Assembly: GCA_029287575.1 (NCBI GenBank)
Contig: JARFQW010000034.1
Span: 24,859-88,858 of the forward strand
DNA: 64,000 nucleotides
Source of the DNA: Gammaproteobacteria bacterium
Lineage (GTDB): Bacteria > Pseudomonadota > Gammaproteobacteria > Steroidobacterales > XN24
Reading direction: 5' to 3'
The notes under the pieces are model-generated. The model saw only the letters and a list, made by a program, of their open reading frames with translations. It did not search any database and was not told where the DNA came from. The position numbers and the translations under genes were made by a program. Of this stretch, positions 53,582 to 62,135 are shown in pieces. The stretch's first letter is position 1; every line of letters begins with the position of its first letter.

Positions 53582-54124
53582 ATGTCACCAGCCCGCGCGT
53601 CCGCAGTTGCTCTTGTCGTTCTGCTGCTGTCGGCCGGCGTGGCCCAGGCAAAGTCGGCCGAGCAGATCGATGCCGAGACCGACACCGCGCTCGCAACCCT
53701 CGATGAGAAACTTCCGGGATCGCGGGAGTTCGTCGACCGGGCCAAGGGCGTTCTGGTGTTCCCCGAAGTTATCGAGGCGGGCCTGTTCATCGGCGGCGAG
53801 TACGGCGAGGGCGCTCTGCGTATCAACGGAGAGACCGTGGACTACTACAACACGGTCGCCGGGTCCTTCGGCTTCCAGCTCGGCGCGCAGGCCAAGACGG
53901 TGGTGATCGCGTTTCTCACGCAGGAAGCGCTGGACAAGTTCCGCGCAAGCTCCGGCTGGGAGGCCGGTGTCGACGGCTCCATCGCCATCATCGAGGCGGG
54001 CGCCGGCGCGTCATTCGATACGACGATGACCAACGCCCCGATTGCCGGGTTCGTAATCGGCCGGCGCGGGCTGATGGTCGATGTCAGCCTCCAGGGCGCC
54101 AAGTTCAGCAAGATCAAACGCTAG
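53582..54124 (+). CDS. SYLF/YSC84-domain exported protein
   Basis: A 180-residue protein with a signal peptide (LVVLLLSAGVAQAKSAEQ). The mature part is a SYLF domain: AKGVLVFPEVIEAGLFIGGE near residue 55, YNTVAGSFGFQLGAQAKTVV, then GAGASFDTTMTNAPIAGFVI. SYLF proteins bind lipids or phosphoinositides in eukaryotes; the bacterial ones are exported and little studied. AGGAG precedes the ATG. The gene is convergent with the CBS gene, 48 bp apart. Confidence 0.88.
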   Translation: MSPARASAVALVVLLLSAGVAQAKSAEQIDAETDTALATLDEKLPGSREFVDRAKGVLVFPEVIEAGLFIGGEYGEGALRINGETVDYYNTVAGSFGFQLGAQAKTVVIAFLTQEALDKFRASSGWEAGVDGSIAIIEAGAGASFDTTMTNAPIAGFVIGRRGLMVDVSLQGAKFSKIKR

Positions 54125-54172
54125 CCCATCGCGGCAAGCGTAGCCGCCTCACCGAAGCGCGTCCCCGGATTC

Positions 54173-54622
54173 CTAGGGCCTCAGCCGGCGCTCCCGGGTC
54201 AGCTGGCGGCCGACCAGCGCAGACAGGTCCTGCAGCTGTTCGGCGATCACCGCGACGATGTCGTCGACGGTCAGCAGACCCACCAGCGCGCCGTCGAGGT
54301 CGGTCACCGGTGCACGGCGCACGCCTTTTTCCCGCATGGCCTCGAGCGCATACAGGAGGTCCTGGCCTTCCCCCAGGGTCAGCAGTTCACGGCTCATCAG
54401 ATCGCCGACCGTGACGTCGTCCGGACTCGTGCCTGTGGCCAGCAGCTCGACGACCAGATCCCTGTCGGTGAGGATACCCACGGGTATCCGCCGGCCCTCT
54501 TCATCCTCGACGACAACAACATCCCCCACGTGGTGCTCCCGCATGAGCCTGGCGGCGTCCGCGACCGCCTGGCCCCGATGGACGTACACCACGTCGCGCG
54601 TACAGATCTCTCCTGCAAACAT
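54173..54622 (-). CDS. Two-CBS-domain protein
   Basis: A 149-residue protein consisting of a CBS pair. The first module holds ADAARLMREHHVGDVVVVED and GILTDRDLVVELL; the second has DLLYALEAMREKGVRRAPVT and VGLLTVDDIVAVI. Such proteins usually sense adenosine nucleotides and regulate partners. The ATG at 54622 has GGAGAGG upstream and fits the domain start; an in-frame ATG 30 bp upstream is possible. No effector domain, and divergent from the YbaK-like gene. Confidence 0.86.
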   Translation of the reverse strand: MFAGEICTRDVVYVHRGQAVADAARLMREHHVGDVVVVEDEEGRRIPVGILTDRDLVVELLATGTSPDDVTVGDLMSRELLTLGEGQDLLYALEAMREKGVRRAPVTDLDGALVGLLTVDDIVAVIAEQLQDLSALVGRQLTRERRLRP

Positions 54623-54715
54623 GTTTTCGGCCTCTCCGCGGTGGTGGTACACCCTGAGCGTAGCTCAGCCCGGTGCTGTCGGCCTGAAGCGGCGAAAGGC
54701 GGCTCGATTCCGGAC

Positions 54716-54769
54716 TATATTCAGTACAGGGGCCGGTTCCCGGTGCCCCGCACGGGACCGGCCGGGAGG
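54716..54769 (+). promoter_or_regulatory. -10 box and leader hairpin upstream of the YbaK-like gene
   Basis: TATATT at 54716-54721 matches the sigma-70 -10 at 5 of 6 bases. About 10 bp further starts a hairpin with arms 54731-54742 and 54753-54763: 11 bp with a single bulged T. Its 3' arm touches the GGGAGG ribosome-binding site (54764-54769). The hairpin could therefore control translation of the downstream gene. Confidence 0.45.
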
Positions 54770-54777
54770 TAGCAGAT

Positions 54778-55254
54778 ATGACCATTCCCGGAACTGTCGA
54801 AGCGTATCTGCGGGCACGCCGCCAGGCGTACCGCACGCTCACCCATGAAGAGGCCGGAAGCAGCCAGGAAATCGCCGAGGCTGCCGGCGTCAGCGGAAAG
54901 ACCGTCGTCAAGGGCGTCGTGCTGGAGGACGCCGACGGCTTCGTCGTGGCCCTGATTCCGGCGACCCACAGGCTGCATGTAGCGGATATTCAGCGATCCT
55001 GCGGAAGACCTCTGGAGCTGGCCCGCGAAGAAGACTTCCAGGCGCTGTTCGCGGACTGTGACGCCGGCGCCGTGCCGGCGCTGGCCCCGGCCTATGGCGT
55101 ACCCGTCATGGCGGACCGGGACCTCGCCGCGCTGCCCGTCCTCTATCTCGAGGCGGGCGACCACCGGACACTGATCGAGATGGACGGGGCCGCGCTGGCG
55201 GACCTCCTTCCGGGCGCCGCATTCGTTCCGGTCAGCGGCCCGCCGGAGGCGTAG
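54778..55254 (+). CDS. YbaK-type aminoacyl-tRNA deacylase-like protein
   Basis: A 158-residue protein of the YbaK/ProX editing superfamily, which hydrolyses misacylated tRNA. Residues 25-75 contain SGKTVVKGVVLEDADGFVVA with the conserved lysine region, then LIPATHRLHV, and near the end LEAGDHRTLIEMDGAALADL. It is a free-standing editing domain, with the exact misacylated tRNA unknown. Initiates at ATG 54778 with GGGAGG 8 nt before. It ends inside the convergent feoC-like gene (23-bp overlap). Confidence 0.84.
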   Translation: MTIPGTVEAYLRARRQAYRTLTHEEAGSSQEIAEAAGVSGKTVVKGVVLEDADGFVVALIPATHRLHVADIQRSCGRPLELAREEDFQALFADCDAGAVPALAPAYGVPVMADRDLAALPVLYLEAGDHRTLIEMDGAALADLLPGAAFVPVSGPPEA

Positions 55255-55537
55255 CGCACGGCAGCCCGGCGGGAATGCCCGCGGCCCGCCGCCCGGAGTG
55301 CGTCAGGACCCAGGCCCGCCGCCCCGCGGGCCCGCACAGGCTCGGCGTTGGGCAGTCACGGCAGCGCGGGTCCAGGCCCGTAGGGTCGTCGCCGGCGACG
55401 AATTCGAGATAGCCCAGATCCACGAGGTCGGACAACACGGCTGCAGCAGTGGATTCGGCGACATTCAGTGCCGCAGCCATGGCCCGCAGATCCCGGGCCT
55501 GGCCGCTCGCAACCAGCTGCAGAGTCTGGCGCAGCAT
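55232..55537 (-). CDS. feoC: FeoC-like HTH protein
   Basis: A 101-residue protein coded directly after feoB. The N-terminal winged-helix-like part (RAMAAALNVAESTAAAVLSD) is followed by a cysteine cluster, CRDCPTPSLCGP, which in FeoC could bind an iron-sulfur cluster. The C-terminal 30 residues are less typical. The feoB stop and this ATG adjoin without a gap, so it is translated with feoB. The role is likely regulation or stabilisation of the FeoB transporter. Confidence 0.75.
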   Translation of the reverse strand: MLRQTLQLVASGQARDLRAMAAALNVAESTAAAVLSDLVDLGYLEFVAGDDPTGLDPRCRDCPTPSLCGPAGRRAWVLTHSGRRAAGIPAGLPCATPPAGR

Positions 55538-57535
55538 TCAGAGCAAGCCCCGGGCGATCTGAAACACGGCCACGCCGCCAATGAGCGACACACCGAGCAT
55601 CAGTCCGATACTGGCCAGGGTCCACAACCAGCTCCCGGTTTCCTGGCGAATGGCCGCGATGGTCGCAACGCACGGAATAAAGAGCATATTGACGACCAGG
55701 AACGCCAGCGCGCTGGCCGGGCTTACCGCGACGCTGACCGCGCCGGCCAGGCCGTCGCCGGCGCTGCCGTAGAGGATACCGAGGGTCGCGAGCACGTTCT
55801 CCTTGGCGATCAGGCCGGTCACCGTTGCCACGATCAGCTGCCAGTCGAGGCCCATCAGGTCACCGACCGGCGCCAGGGCACGGCCCATGCCGGCCAGCAG
55901 ACTGCTGTCCAGGTCCGGCCCCGGGAACTGGCCCAGGGCCCATACCACCGCGGATACCACGACGATCAGCGTGGCGGCCCGGGACAGAAACGAGCGCACG
56001 TTGCGCACGGCGTAAAGAACGATCGTGCGCGCGTTCGGCATGTGATACAGCGGCATCTCCATAATGAAGGCCACCCGCTCGCTCTTAAGGACCCAGCGAT
56101 CCAGCGCAATGCCGACGATCCCCAGCACCAGGAGATTCCCCGTCACGAGTGCCAGCGCAACCGCCGTGGGATGGTCGGGAAAAAACACCGGGACCAGAAA
56201 CGCCACGACCAGCAGGCGGGCGCTGCACGGGACCAGCGGCGTGATCAGTATCGTGATCAGCCGTGCGGGCCTGGACTCGATGACACGCGCCCCCATGACC
56301 GCCGGCACATTGCAGCCGAAACCGAGCATCAGCGGCAGGAAACTCTTGCCGTGCAGCCCCATGCGGTGCATGTACCGGTCCATCACGTAGGCCATACGGG
56401 TCTGGTATCCGGTGTCTTCGAGGATGCCGAGTGCCAGAAAGAACACCGCAAGTATCGGCACGAAGGTCAGCACGATACCGGCCCCCGCCAGAATGCCGTC
56501 GGCCAGCAGGCCCGGTATCCAGGCCGGTGCATCCGCAAGGCTCGTACGCAGCCAGTCGCTGGCGGCGGCAACGACGTGGACATCCAGCCATTCCTGCACG
56601 GGCCCGGCAAGCGTGAACGTGAGCAGGAACACGAGCGCGAGGGCCAGCAGCAGCAGACCCATGCCCCAGACGGGATGCGTCGCCGCCCGGTCGATCCGGT
56701 CAGTGATACCGATCTGGCCGATACGAGGCCGCCGGACCGCCGCCCGGACCATGCGGCCGATCCAGTCGTAGCGCCCTCCCGCTATGTCCAGCACGGCGTC
56801 CTCGTGCTCGGCGAGGATGGCCTGCACTTGCCCCCGGTCCGGCTCGGGAATCCGCCCCGGGAGGCTGCCCGTGAGGGCCTGGTCACCCTCCAGGAGCTTC
56901 AGGGCCGCCCATCCGGCGGGCATTTCCGCGGGCACGTGCGGCGCCACCAGATCGGTCATGACCCGATGGACATCCCGATGGGGCAAGGCGACATCGGGGC
57001 GCACCGGGACATAGCTCGACGGGTGCCGGGCCAGCTCGACGGCCTCCGCCAGCAGTTCCGAGACGCCCTCGTTGCGCGCGGCCACCAGCGGCACGACGGG
57101 AATGTTGAGTGCCGTCGCCAGGACCGGCGGATCGACCTCGATCCCCTCGCCGGCGGCCACGTCCAACATGTTGACACCCAGGACCACGGGGACCGGAAAC
57201 ATGAGAATCTCGGCCAGCAGGTACAGACTGCGTTCCAGGGCAGAGGCGTCGACGAGAACGATCACGACATCGGGGCGCGCCTCGATCAGGAACTCCCTGG
57301 CAATGCGCTCTTCTTCGGAATTCGAGGTCAGGCTGTAGGTACCCGGCAGGTCCACGAGACGCACATCTCGGGTGGGGGTCCGGACCCGGCCCTCGCGCCG
57401 TTCGACCGTACGGCCGGGCCAGTTTCCCACTTCCTGATTCAGACCGGTCAGCATGGAGAACACCGTGGACTTGCCGACATTCGGCTGTCCGGCCAGGCCG
57501 ATGAGCAGGGTGGCCGGCTGACCGCCGTCAGCCAT
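55538..57535 (-). CDS. feoB: Ferrous iron transporter FeoB
   Basis: Inner-membrane Fe2+ importer with a cytoplasmic G domain, 665 residues (E. coli 773). G1 is GLAGQPNVGKSTVFSML, switch region GNWPGRTVERREG (WPGxTVE), G3 VDLPGTYSLTSNSEEE, then VNMLDVA as G4. The C-terminal half holds about nine to ten membrane helices with two Gate-like cores (FLPLMLGFGCNVPAVMGARV; LFIPCVATIAAI). The ATG at 57535 overlaps the feoA stop by 8 bp and follows GGAG; a second ATG lies 15 bp upstream. Confidence 0.95.
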   Translation of the reverse strand: MADGGQPATLLIGLAGQPNVGKSTVFSMLTGLNQEVGNWPGRTVERREGRVRTPTRDVRLVDLPGTYSLTSNSEEERIAREFLIEARPDVVIVLVDASALERSLYLLAEILMFPVPVVLGVNMLDVAAGEGIEVDPPVLATALNIPVVPLVAARNEGVSELLAEAVELARHPSSYVPVRPDVALPHRDVHRVMTDLVAPHVPAEMPAGWAALKLLEGDQALTGSLPGRIPEPDRGQVQAILAEHEDAVLDIAGGRYDWIGRMVRAAVRRPRIGQIGITDRIDRAATHPVWGMGLLLLALALVFLLTFTLAGPVQEWLDVHVVAAASDWLRTSLADAPAWIPGLLADGILAGAGIVLTFVPILAVFFLALGILEDTGYQTRMAYVMDRYMHRMGLHGKSFLPLMLGFGCNVPAVMGARVIESRPARLITILITPLVPCSARLLVVAFLVPVFFPDHPTAVALALVTGNLLVLGIVGIALDRWVLKSERVAFIMEMPLYHMPNARTIVLYAVRNVRSFLSRAATLIVVVSAVVWALGQFPGPDLDSSLLAGMGRALAPVGDLMGLDWQLIVATVTGLIAKENVLATLGILYGSAGDGLAGAVSVAVSPASALAFLVVNMLFIPCVATIAAIRQETGSWLWTLASIGLMLGVSLIGGVAVFQIARGLL

Positions 57536-57794
57536 CTCCTTGCACTCCATTGGCGTGCACCCGGATTTTCGCCGCCTCCCTGCGGCCCAGAGCGATGCGG
57601 GTCTGCCGGACCCGGGCCAGCACCGGGCCCGCGCCGCGGTTCTGAAGCACAACGATGCGGGCGCCAGGACTCACGCCCATGGCCGCCAGGCGCGTGGCCA
57701 GCCCGCCGCCACCGTCCAGACCGGACACAACCGCCTCCTCGCCGACGGCGAGTTCACTCAAGACACGATGGTTCATCAAATCCATGCTGGGCAT
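57528..57794 (-). CDS. feoA: FeoA-domain protein
   Basis: An 88-residue SH3-like protein that aids FeoB. The core has LSELAVGEEAVVSGLDGG, then RLAAMGVSPGARIVVLQNRG and LGRREAAKIRVH, as in FeoA. The ATG at 57794 has GGGAG 5 nt upstream, so it is preferred over later ATGs at 57785 and 57776. It overlaps feoB by 8 bp. A TATACT hexamer at 57812-57817 is a possible -10 box. No clear Fur box was found. Confidence 0.88.
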   Translation of the reverse strand: MPSMDLMNHRVLSELAVGEEAVVSGLDGGGGLATRLAAMGVSPGARIVVLQNRGAGPVLARVRQTRIALGRREAAKIRVHANGVQGDG

Positions 57795-57900
57795 TTCGGC
57801 TCCCGCGCGGCAGTATAGGTACGATACGCGCGGCGGGAATATTGGGGAACCACTTGCACCATCACGCCAACAGACGTCACCACTACGAGGACACTTCATA

Positions 57901-58359
57901 ATGCGGCGATCGCCCTCTTTTTTGCGCCCTCGCCGGGCCGTGATGGCAGTTGTGAGTCTTGCGCTGGCGGGCATGGCGCCCGCGGGCGCGGGCGAAGAAG
58001 GCCTGGCGATCCAGATGGCTCGGATGCAGACCTATCTTCACAAGCTCGATCTCTCGGTTCAGGCAGGCAACGGCAAGCTCACTCACTTCTATATGCACGA
58101 ACTCGAGGAAACCGCCGAGGGGATCGCCGAGTCGGTCGGGGAATACGATGGTGCACCCGTGGGCAACATGGTGAAGACCCTGCTCATACCCGCCATCGAG
58201 GCAGCCGAGGCCAGCCTCGAAGCGAACCCGGCAGACCGCGAGGCAGTTGCCGGCATCATCACGGTGTGCAACGAGTGCCATGTATCAACCCAGCATGGAG
58301 AGATGCGGATCGTCCCGGCCACCAGTAATCCCTTCAACCAGGATTTCCAGCCGCGTTGA
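57901..58359 (+). CDS. Exported cytochrome c'-like protein with C-terminal haem motif
   Basis: A 152-residue protein with a signal peptide (VVSLALAGMAPAGAGEEG). The mature part is helical, and the only haem motif, CNECHVSTQHGEM, lies near the C-terminus as in class II (c') cytochromes. The sequence HKLDLSVQAGNGKLTHFYMH is a helix with His residues that could be a ligand. It is divergent from feoA (106 bp apart). The downstream membrane-protein gene begins 54 bp after its stop on the same strand. Confidence 0.78.
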   Translation: MRRSPSFLRPRRAVMAVVSLALAGMAPAGAGEEGLAIQMARMQTYLHKLDLSVQAGNGKLTHFYMHELEETAEGIAESVGEYDGAPVGNMVKTLLIPAIEAAEASLEANPADREAVAGIITVCNECHVSTQHGEMRIVPATSNPFNQDFQPR

Positions 58360-58413
58360 GCCACGGCGGGTCGGCCGATGCCGCCGCCGGATACGCACCA
58401 GTCAGCCCGCGAC

Positions 58414-59244
58414 ATGAAATATCGTCTGGCCCTTTCCGCCCTCGTTGTGCTGATCTGCGCAATCGCCTTCACCGGTATGACGGACGCGCCGGCCCATGAC
58501 TATGTCGACGGCTCACTGAATCGGGCGATGGCCACGGCCGCGGTAGCCCGATCCATCGACGCGGGCATCTCCTTCATCCAGGGGACGGAAGTCTCCGCGA
58601 CACCGCTCGGCATGGGCGTGACGGTCGCCGCGGGCGAAGCGCTGGATCCGGTCAACGATCTCGTCGAGCGCTTTTCCACGATCATGCTCGCCAGCGTCGC
58701 CTCCCTGGCCATTCAGCAACTGCTCGCAACCATGGCAGCGCACCCGGCGATCACCTGGGGGCTGGCTGCTTTCGGCCTTGCCCTGGTCGCTCTGATGCTG
58801 GCGCGCGCCGGCGAAACGGCCACGCGGATCGCGCTGAGGGCGTTCCTGTTCATGGCGCTGATCCGCTTCGGCATGGCCCTGGCCGCCGGCGCCAACGCCG
58901 TGGTCTACGAGGTGTTTCTCGATGAGCCTTACCAGGCCTCTCACGCGGAGCTTGCCCGCGCCGGCGAGGAACTGGAGCCCCTCGCCGAGGAACTGGCCGT
59001 TGAACAGCGCCCGGCCGACGGTGAGGAACCCGGCTGGCTGGAAGGCATGTCCGACTACTGGCGCTCCGCCAGGCTGTCGGCCAGCCCCGCCGCCTGGATC
59101 GAAGATCTGCAGAACACCTCGGGCCAGATCATCGAATCCACGATTCAGCTGATCGCCCTGTTTCTGCTGCAGACCGTGGCCCTGCCCATCGCGGTCCTGT
59201 GGTTACTGGCGAGGGCCGCCGGCGGAATCCTGCGTCTCTACTGA
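58414..59244 (+). CDS. Conserved-looking integral membrane protein, unknown
   Basis: A 276-residue protein with about four hydrophobic segments: residues 5-22, 108-140 (a pair), 150-175 and 250-270. A soluble part with DGSLNRAMATAAVARSIDAG and LDPVNDLVERFSTIMLASV precedes the first pair; an acidic stretch (ELEPLAEELAVEQRPADG) lies near 190-215. The ATG at 58414 gives MKYRLALSALVVLICAIAF, a likely signal anchor. I do not recognise a named family. It may be linked to the adjacent cytochrome gene. Confidence 0.72.
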   Translation: MKYRLALSALVVLICAIAFTGMTDAPAHDYVDGSLNRAMATAAVARSIDAGISFIQGTEVSATPLGMGVTVAAGEALDPVNDLVERFSTIMLASVASLAIQQLLATMAAHPAITWGLAAFGLALVALMLARAGETATRIALRAFLFMALIRFGMALAAGANAVVYEVFLDEPYQASHAELARAGEELEPLAEELAVEQRPADGEEPGWLEGMSDYWRSARLSASPAAWIEDLQNTSGQIIESTIQLIALFLLQTVALPIAVLWLLARAAGGILRLY

Positions 59245-59251
59245 CAGCACC

Positions 59252-62059
59252 TCACGGAACCCGGCGGCCGTCGGCATCGATGAACTCGATATCGCCGAGG
59301 CCGAGCGCGCGCACCTCCGCCTCGATACGGGACAGATCGCCGACGATCACCCAGACCAGATTGTCCGGCAGCACGTAGTTCCTGGCCGCTGCCGCCACGT
59401 CTTCCACCTCGAGCGCCCGGACCCGTCCGCTGTAGGTGCTCCACCAGTCGTCGGGGAGACCGAAGCGCACGATTTCGCCTAGTGACCCGGCGACAGCGCC
59501 ACCGGTCTCCCAGCGCCCGGGCAGGCTCAGCGTCGTTCGCGCCTTGACCTTTTCCACCTCCTCCGGGGTGGGCGGGCGCGAACCGCGAATCGCCTCCAGC
59601 TCGGCGATGATCTCCTTTATGGCCGGTCCGGTGCTGTCGGTCTGAACCGGTGCGTAGACAAAAAACGGCCGCTGGCCCTCGGCTCCCACCAGGGCCGTGG
59701 ACGCGCCGTAGGACCAGTTCTTGTCCTCACGCAGATTCATGTTGATCCTGGAGGTGAAATCTCCGCCCAGCACGTCGTTCATGGCCTGCAGGGCAATCTC
59801 GTCAGGATTCGCGGTGGGCGGCGCGAGCTGGGCGGCGAAGATCACCGTCTGCTCGGCCTCGGGCCGATTCACCAGGTACACCTGCCCCCCCCTGGGCTGG
59901 GGGACCGCGGCGATGTTCTTGGTGGGCACGGACCCCGGCGCCCAGCCCGCGAACAGGGCCTCCAGGCGAGGCTGAATGGTCGCCAGGTCGGTGTCGCCCA
60001 CGATCACCATCGTGGCGTTACCGGGCTTGAACCAGGTGCCGTGAAACTGGCGAAGATCGTCGAGCTCCAGGGCGCCGACCGTCGCCTCGGTGCCGGAGCC
60101 CGTCAGCGGCAGATCATAGGCGTGACCCTCGCCATACAGCAGCCGCGGCAGCACCCGGAGGCCCATCGATACGGGACGGACCTTCTCCCGCTGAATGGCT
60201 GCGAGCTGCTGGCGGCGAAGGCGCTCGAACTCGTTATCGGGAAACGCCGGACGCAGGATGACATCGGCGTAAAGATCCAGACTGGCGTCCAGGGTTTCGG
60301 TCAGCGTGGAAAGGGTGACAAAGGAAACGTCCAGAACAGACCCGGCGCCGATACTGGCACCGAGCATCGACAGCTCGTCGCTGATCTCCAGGGCGGACCG
60401 GGATTCCGTGCCCTCGTCCAGCATGCTCATGGCGAGACTGGCCGTGCCCGGCTTGCCGAACTGGTCCGCCGCGTAGCCCGCATCGAGGAGCAGATTGAAA
60501 TTGATCACCGGAACGTCCCGGCGCGTGGCCACGATCAGTTCCAGCCCGTTGCTCAACCGGCCGCGCTCGAAGTCCGGAAACCGCGCCTCCGGAAACGTAG
60601 CGGGCATGGGCGGCGCGGACCGGTCAGCGCCGGCCGCGGCCGCGGCGCGGTCCTCGAAGGGCAGGACACGAAGCACGAAGTCGCCGTCGCTCAGCCAGCG
60701 GCGGGCAGCGTCGCGCACCGCATCGGGACTCGCACCGGCCAGCCGCTCGAAGCTGGCCCGATAGGCCAGCGGATCTCCGCCATAGACCTGATTCTCGGCC
60801 AGGATGTCCGACTTGCCGCCAAACCCGCCGATTCTCTCCATGCCCCGAATAAAACCGGAGCGGGCCTGCACCCGTACCCGTTCGAGCTCCCGCGCCGTGG
60901 GACCCTCCGCGAGGAACCGGTCGAGCTCCTCGTCAATGGCGGCCTCCAGGGCGTCAAGGGCGGCTTCCGGGTCCTCCCCGGGGTGGGCCGTGGCCCAGAA
61001 AATCATGAGGCCGCCGATTTCGGCGGCAAACGGGTAGGCCACCACGTCCGTCGCGATCTGCTCGCGGTAGACCAGGCGCTCATAGAGGCGGGAGTTCTTG
61101 CCTCCGGCCAGCGCGGACGCCGCCAGCTCCAAATAGTCCATGTCCGCGCTGCCCCACTCGGGCACATTCCACACACGATAGACCCGGGCCTGGGGCACCC
61201 GGTCCTGCATGAGCTGGCGATGGGTTCCCGCGCGCTTCGCGATCCAGGTCTCCTGGCGGGTCAGCGGCGGCCCCGGAGGAATATCGCCGAAGTAAAGGCG
61301 CACCTTTTCCAGGACCTCCTCGGGCTCCACGTCGCCTGCTACGACCAGGGTGGCGTTATTCGGGCCGTACCAGGTTTTGAACCAGTTCCGCACATCCTCG
61401 AGGCTGGCCGCGTCCAGGTCCTCCATGGAGCCGATCGTCTCCCAGGAGTACGGATGACCGACCGGATAGGAATTTCTGAGGATGATCTCGAAGACCTTGC
61501 CGTAGGGCTCGTTCTCTCCCTGGCGCTTCTCGTTCTTCACGACGTCGCGCTGCTCGTCCAGTTTTTCCTGGGTAACGGCACCCAGAAGATGGCCCATGCG
61601 GTCGGACTCCATCCAGAGGGCCAGATCCAGTGCGGTATTCGGCACGGTCTGGAAATAGTTGGTGCGGTCGAAATTCGTTGTGCCGTTCTGGCCGGTGGCG
61701 CCGACCCGGTCGAAGGGCTCGAAGTACTCGCCGTCGTAGTTTTCCGTGCCGTTGAACATCAGGTGTTCGAACAGGTGCGCAAAGCCGGTGCGGCCGGGTT
61801 GCTCGTCCTTCGAGCCCACGTGGTACCAGACGTTCACGGCGACGATCGGCGCCTTGCGGTCCTGATGCACGATCAGCGTCAGTCCGTTCTCCAGCACGTA
61901 TCGCTCGTAGGCGATGTCGAAGGCGCCGGACAGGTCCGCAGGCGCCGCGCTGCCCGGCGCGGCGTCGCGCGGGGTGGACACGTCGCTTTCTACGGTCGGG
62001 CCTGCACAGCCCTGGAATAGCAGGACGAGCGCCAGCGCACTCAGACGGATTTTCATCAT
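59252..62059 (-). CDS. Double M16 (pitrilysin-type) zinc peptidase lipoprotein
   Basis: A 935-residue secreted peptidase with two M16 halves. The signal peptide has a lipobox LLFQGC. The first half carries the inverted zinc motif HLFEHLMFNGT (HxxEH) near residue 105 and a downstream Glu (ERLVYREQIATDVVAYP region). The second half, starting near GRLSNGLELIVATRRDVP, is a degenerate M16 domain. It likely degrades peptides in the periplasm. The ATG at 62059 has GGAG 8 nt before and follows the intrinsic terminator by 21 bp. Confidence 0.9.
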   Translation of the reverse strand: MMKIRLSALALVLLFQGCAGPTVESDVSTPRDAAPGSAAPADLSGAFDIAYERYVLENGLTLIVHQDRKAPIVAVNVWYHVGSKDEQPGRTGFAHLFEHLMFNGTENYDGEYFEPFDRVGATGQNGTTNFDRTNYFQTVPNTALDLALWMESDRMGHLLGAVTQEKLDEQRDVVKNEKRQGENEPYGKVFEIILRNSYPVGHPYSWETIGSMEDLDAASLEDVRNWFKTWYGPNNATLVVAGDVEPEEVLEKVRLYFGDIPPGPPLTRQETWIAKRAGTHRQLMQDRVPQARVYRVWNVPEWGSADMDYLELAASALAGGKNSRLYERLVYREQIATDVVAYPFAAEIGGLMIFWATAHPGEDPEAALDALEAAIDEELDRFLAEGPTARELERVRVQARSGFIRGMERIGGFGGKSDILAENQVYGGDPLAYRASFERLAGASPDAVRDAARRWLSDGDFVLRVLPFEDRAAAAAGADRSAPPMPATFPEARFPDFERGRLSNGLELIVATRRDVPVINFNLLLDAGYAADQFGKPGTASLAMSMLDEGTESRSALEISDELSMLGASIGAGSVLDVSFVTLSTLTETLDASLDLYADVILRPAFPDNEFERLRRQQLAAIQREKVRPVSMGLRVLPRLLYGEGHAYDLPLTGSGTEATVGALELDDLRQFHGTWFKPGNATMVIVGDTDLATIQPRLEALFAGWAPGSVPTKNIAAVPQPRGGQVYLVNRPEAEQTVIFAAQLAPPTANPDEIALQAMNDVLGGDFTSRINMNLREDKNWSYGASTALVGAEGQRPFFVYAPVQTDSTGPAIKEIIAELEAIRGSRPPTPEEVEKVKARTTLSLPGRWETGGAVAGSLGEIVRFGLPDDWWSTYSGRVRALEVEDVAAAARNYVLPDNLVWVIVGDLSRIEAEVRALGLGDIEFIDADGRRVP

Positions 62060-62080
62060 GGACGAGACTCCGGACGGGAC

Positions 62081-62117
62081 AAAAAAGGCCGTGGCCCGAT
62101 GCATTCGGACCACGGCC
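62081..62117 (-). terminator. Intrinsic terminator between the helical exported gene and the M16 gene
   Basis: On the minus strand a GGCCGTGG/CCACGGCC stem (62087-62094 and 62110-62117) is closed by an inner CCGA/TCGG pair and is followed by TTTTTT (62081-62086). It lies 19 nt after the stop of the 159-residue exported protein and 21 bp before the M16 start codon. Confidence 0.82.
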
Positions 62118-62135
62118 CCGGGGGAAAGTGCCGGG

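Noticed and set aside
57795..57900. Fur or FNR box in the feoA upstream region
   Set aside because: No sequence resembling a Fur 19-mer or TTGAT-N4-ATCAA was found; only a TATACT hexamer.
55298..57901. 867-codon plus-strand open frame opposite feoB
   Set aside because: Antisense shadow; feoB, feoA and the feoC-like gene on the minus strand are complete and coupled.
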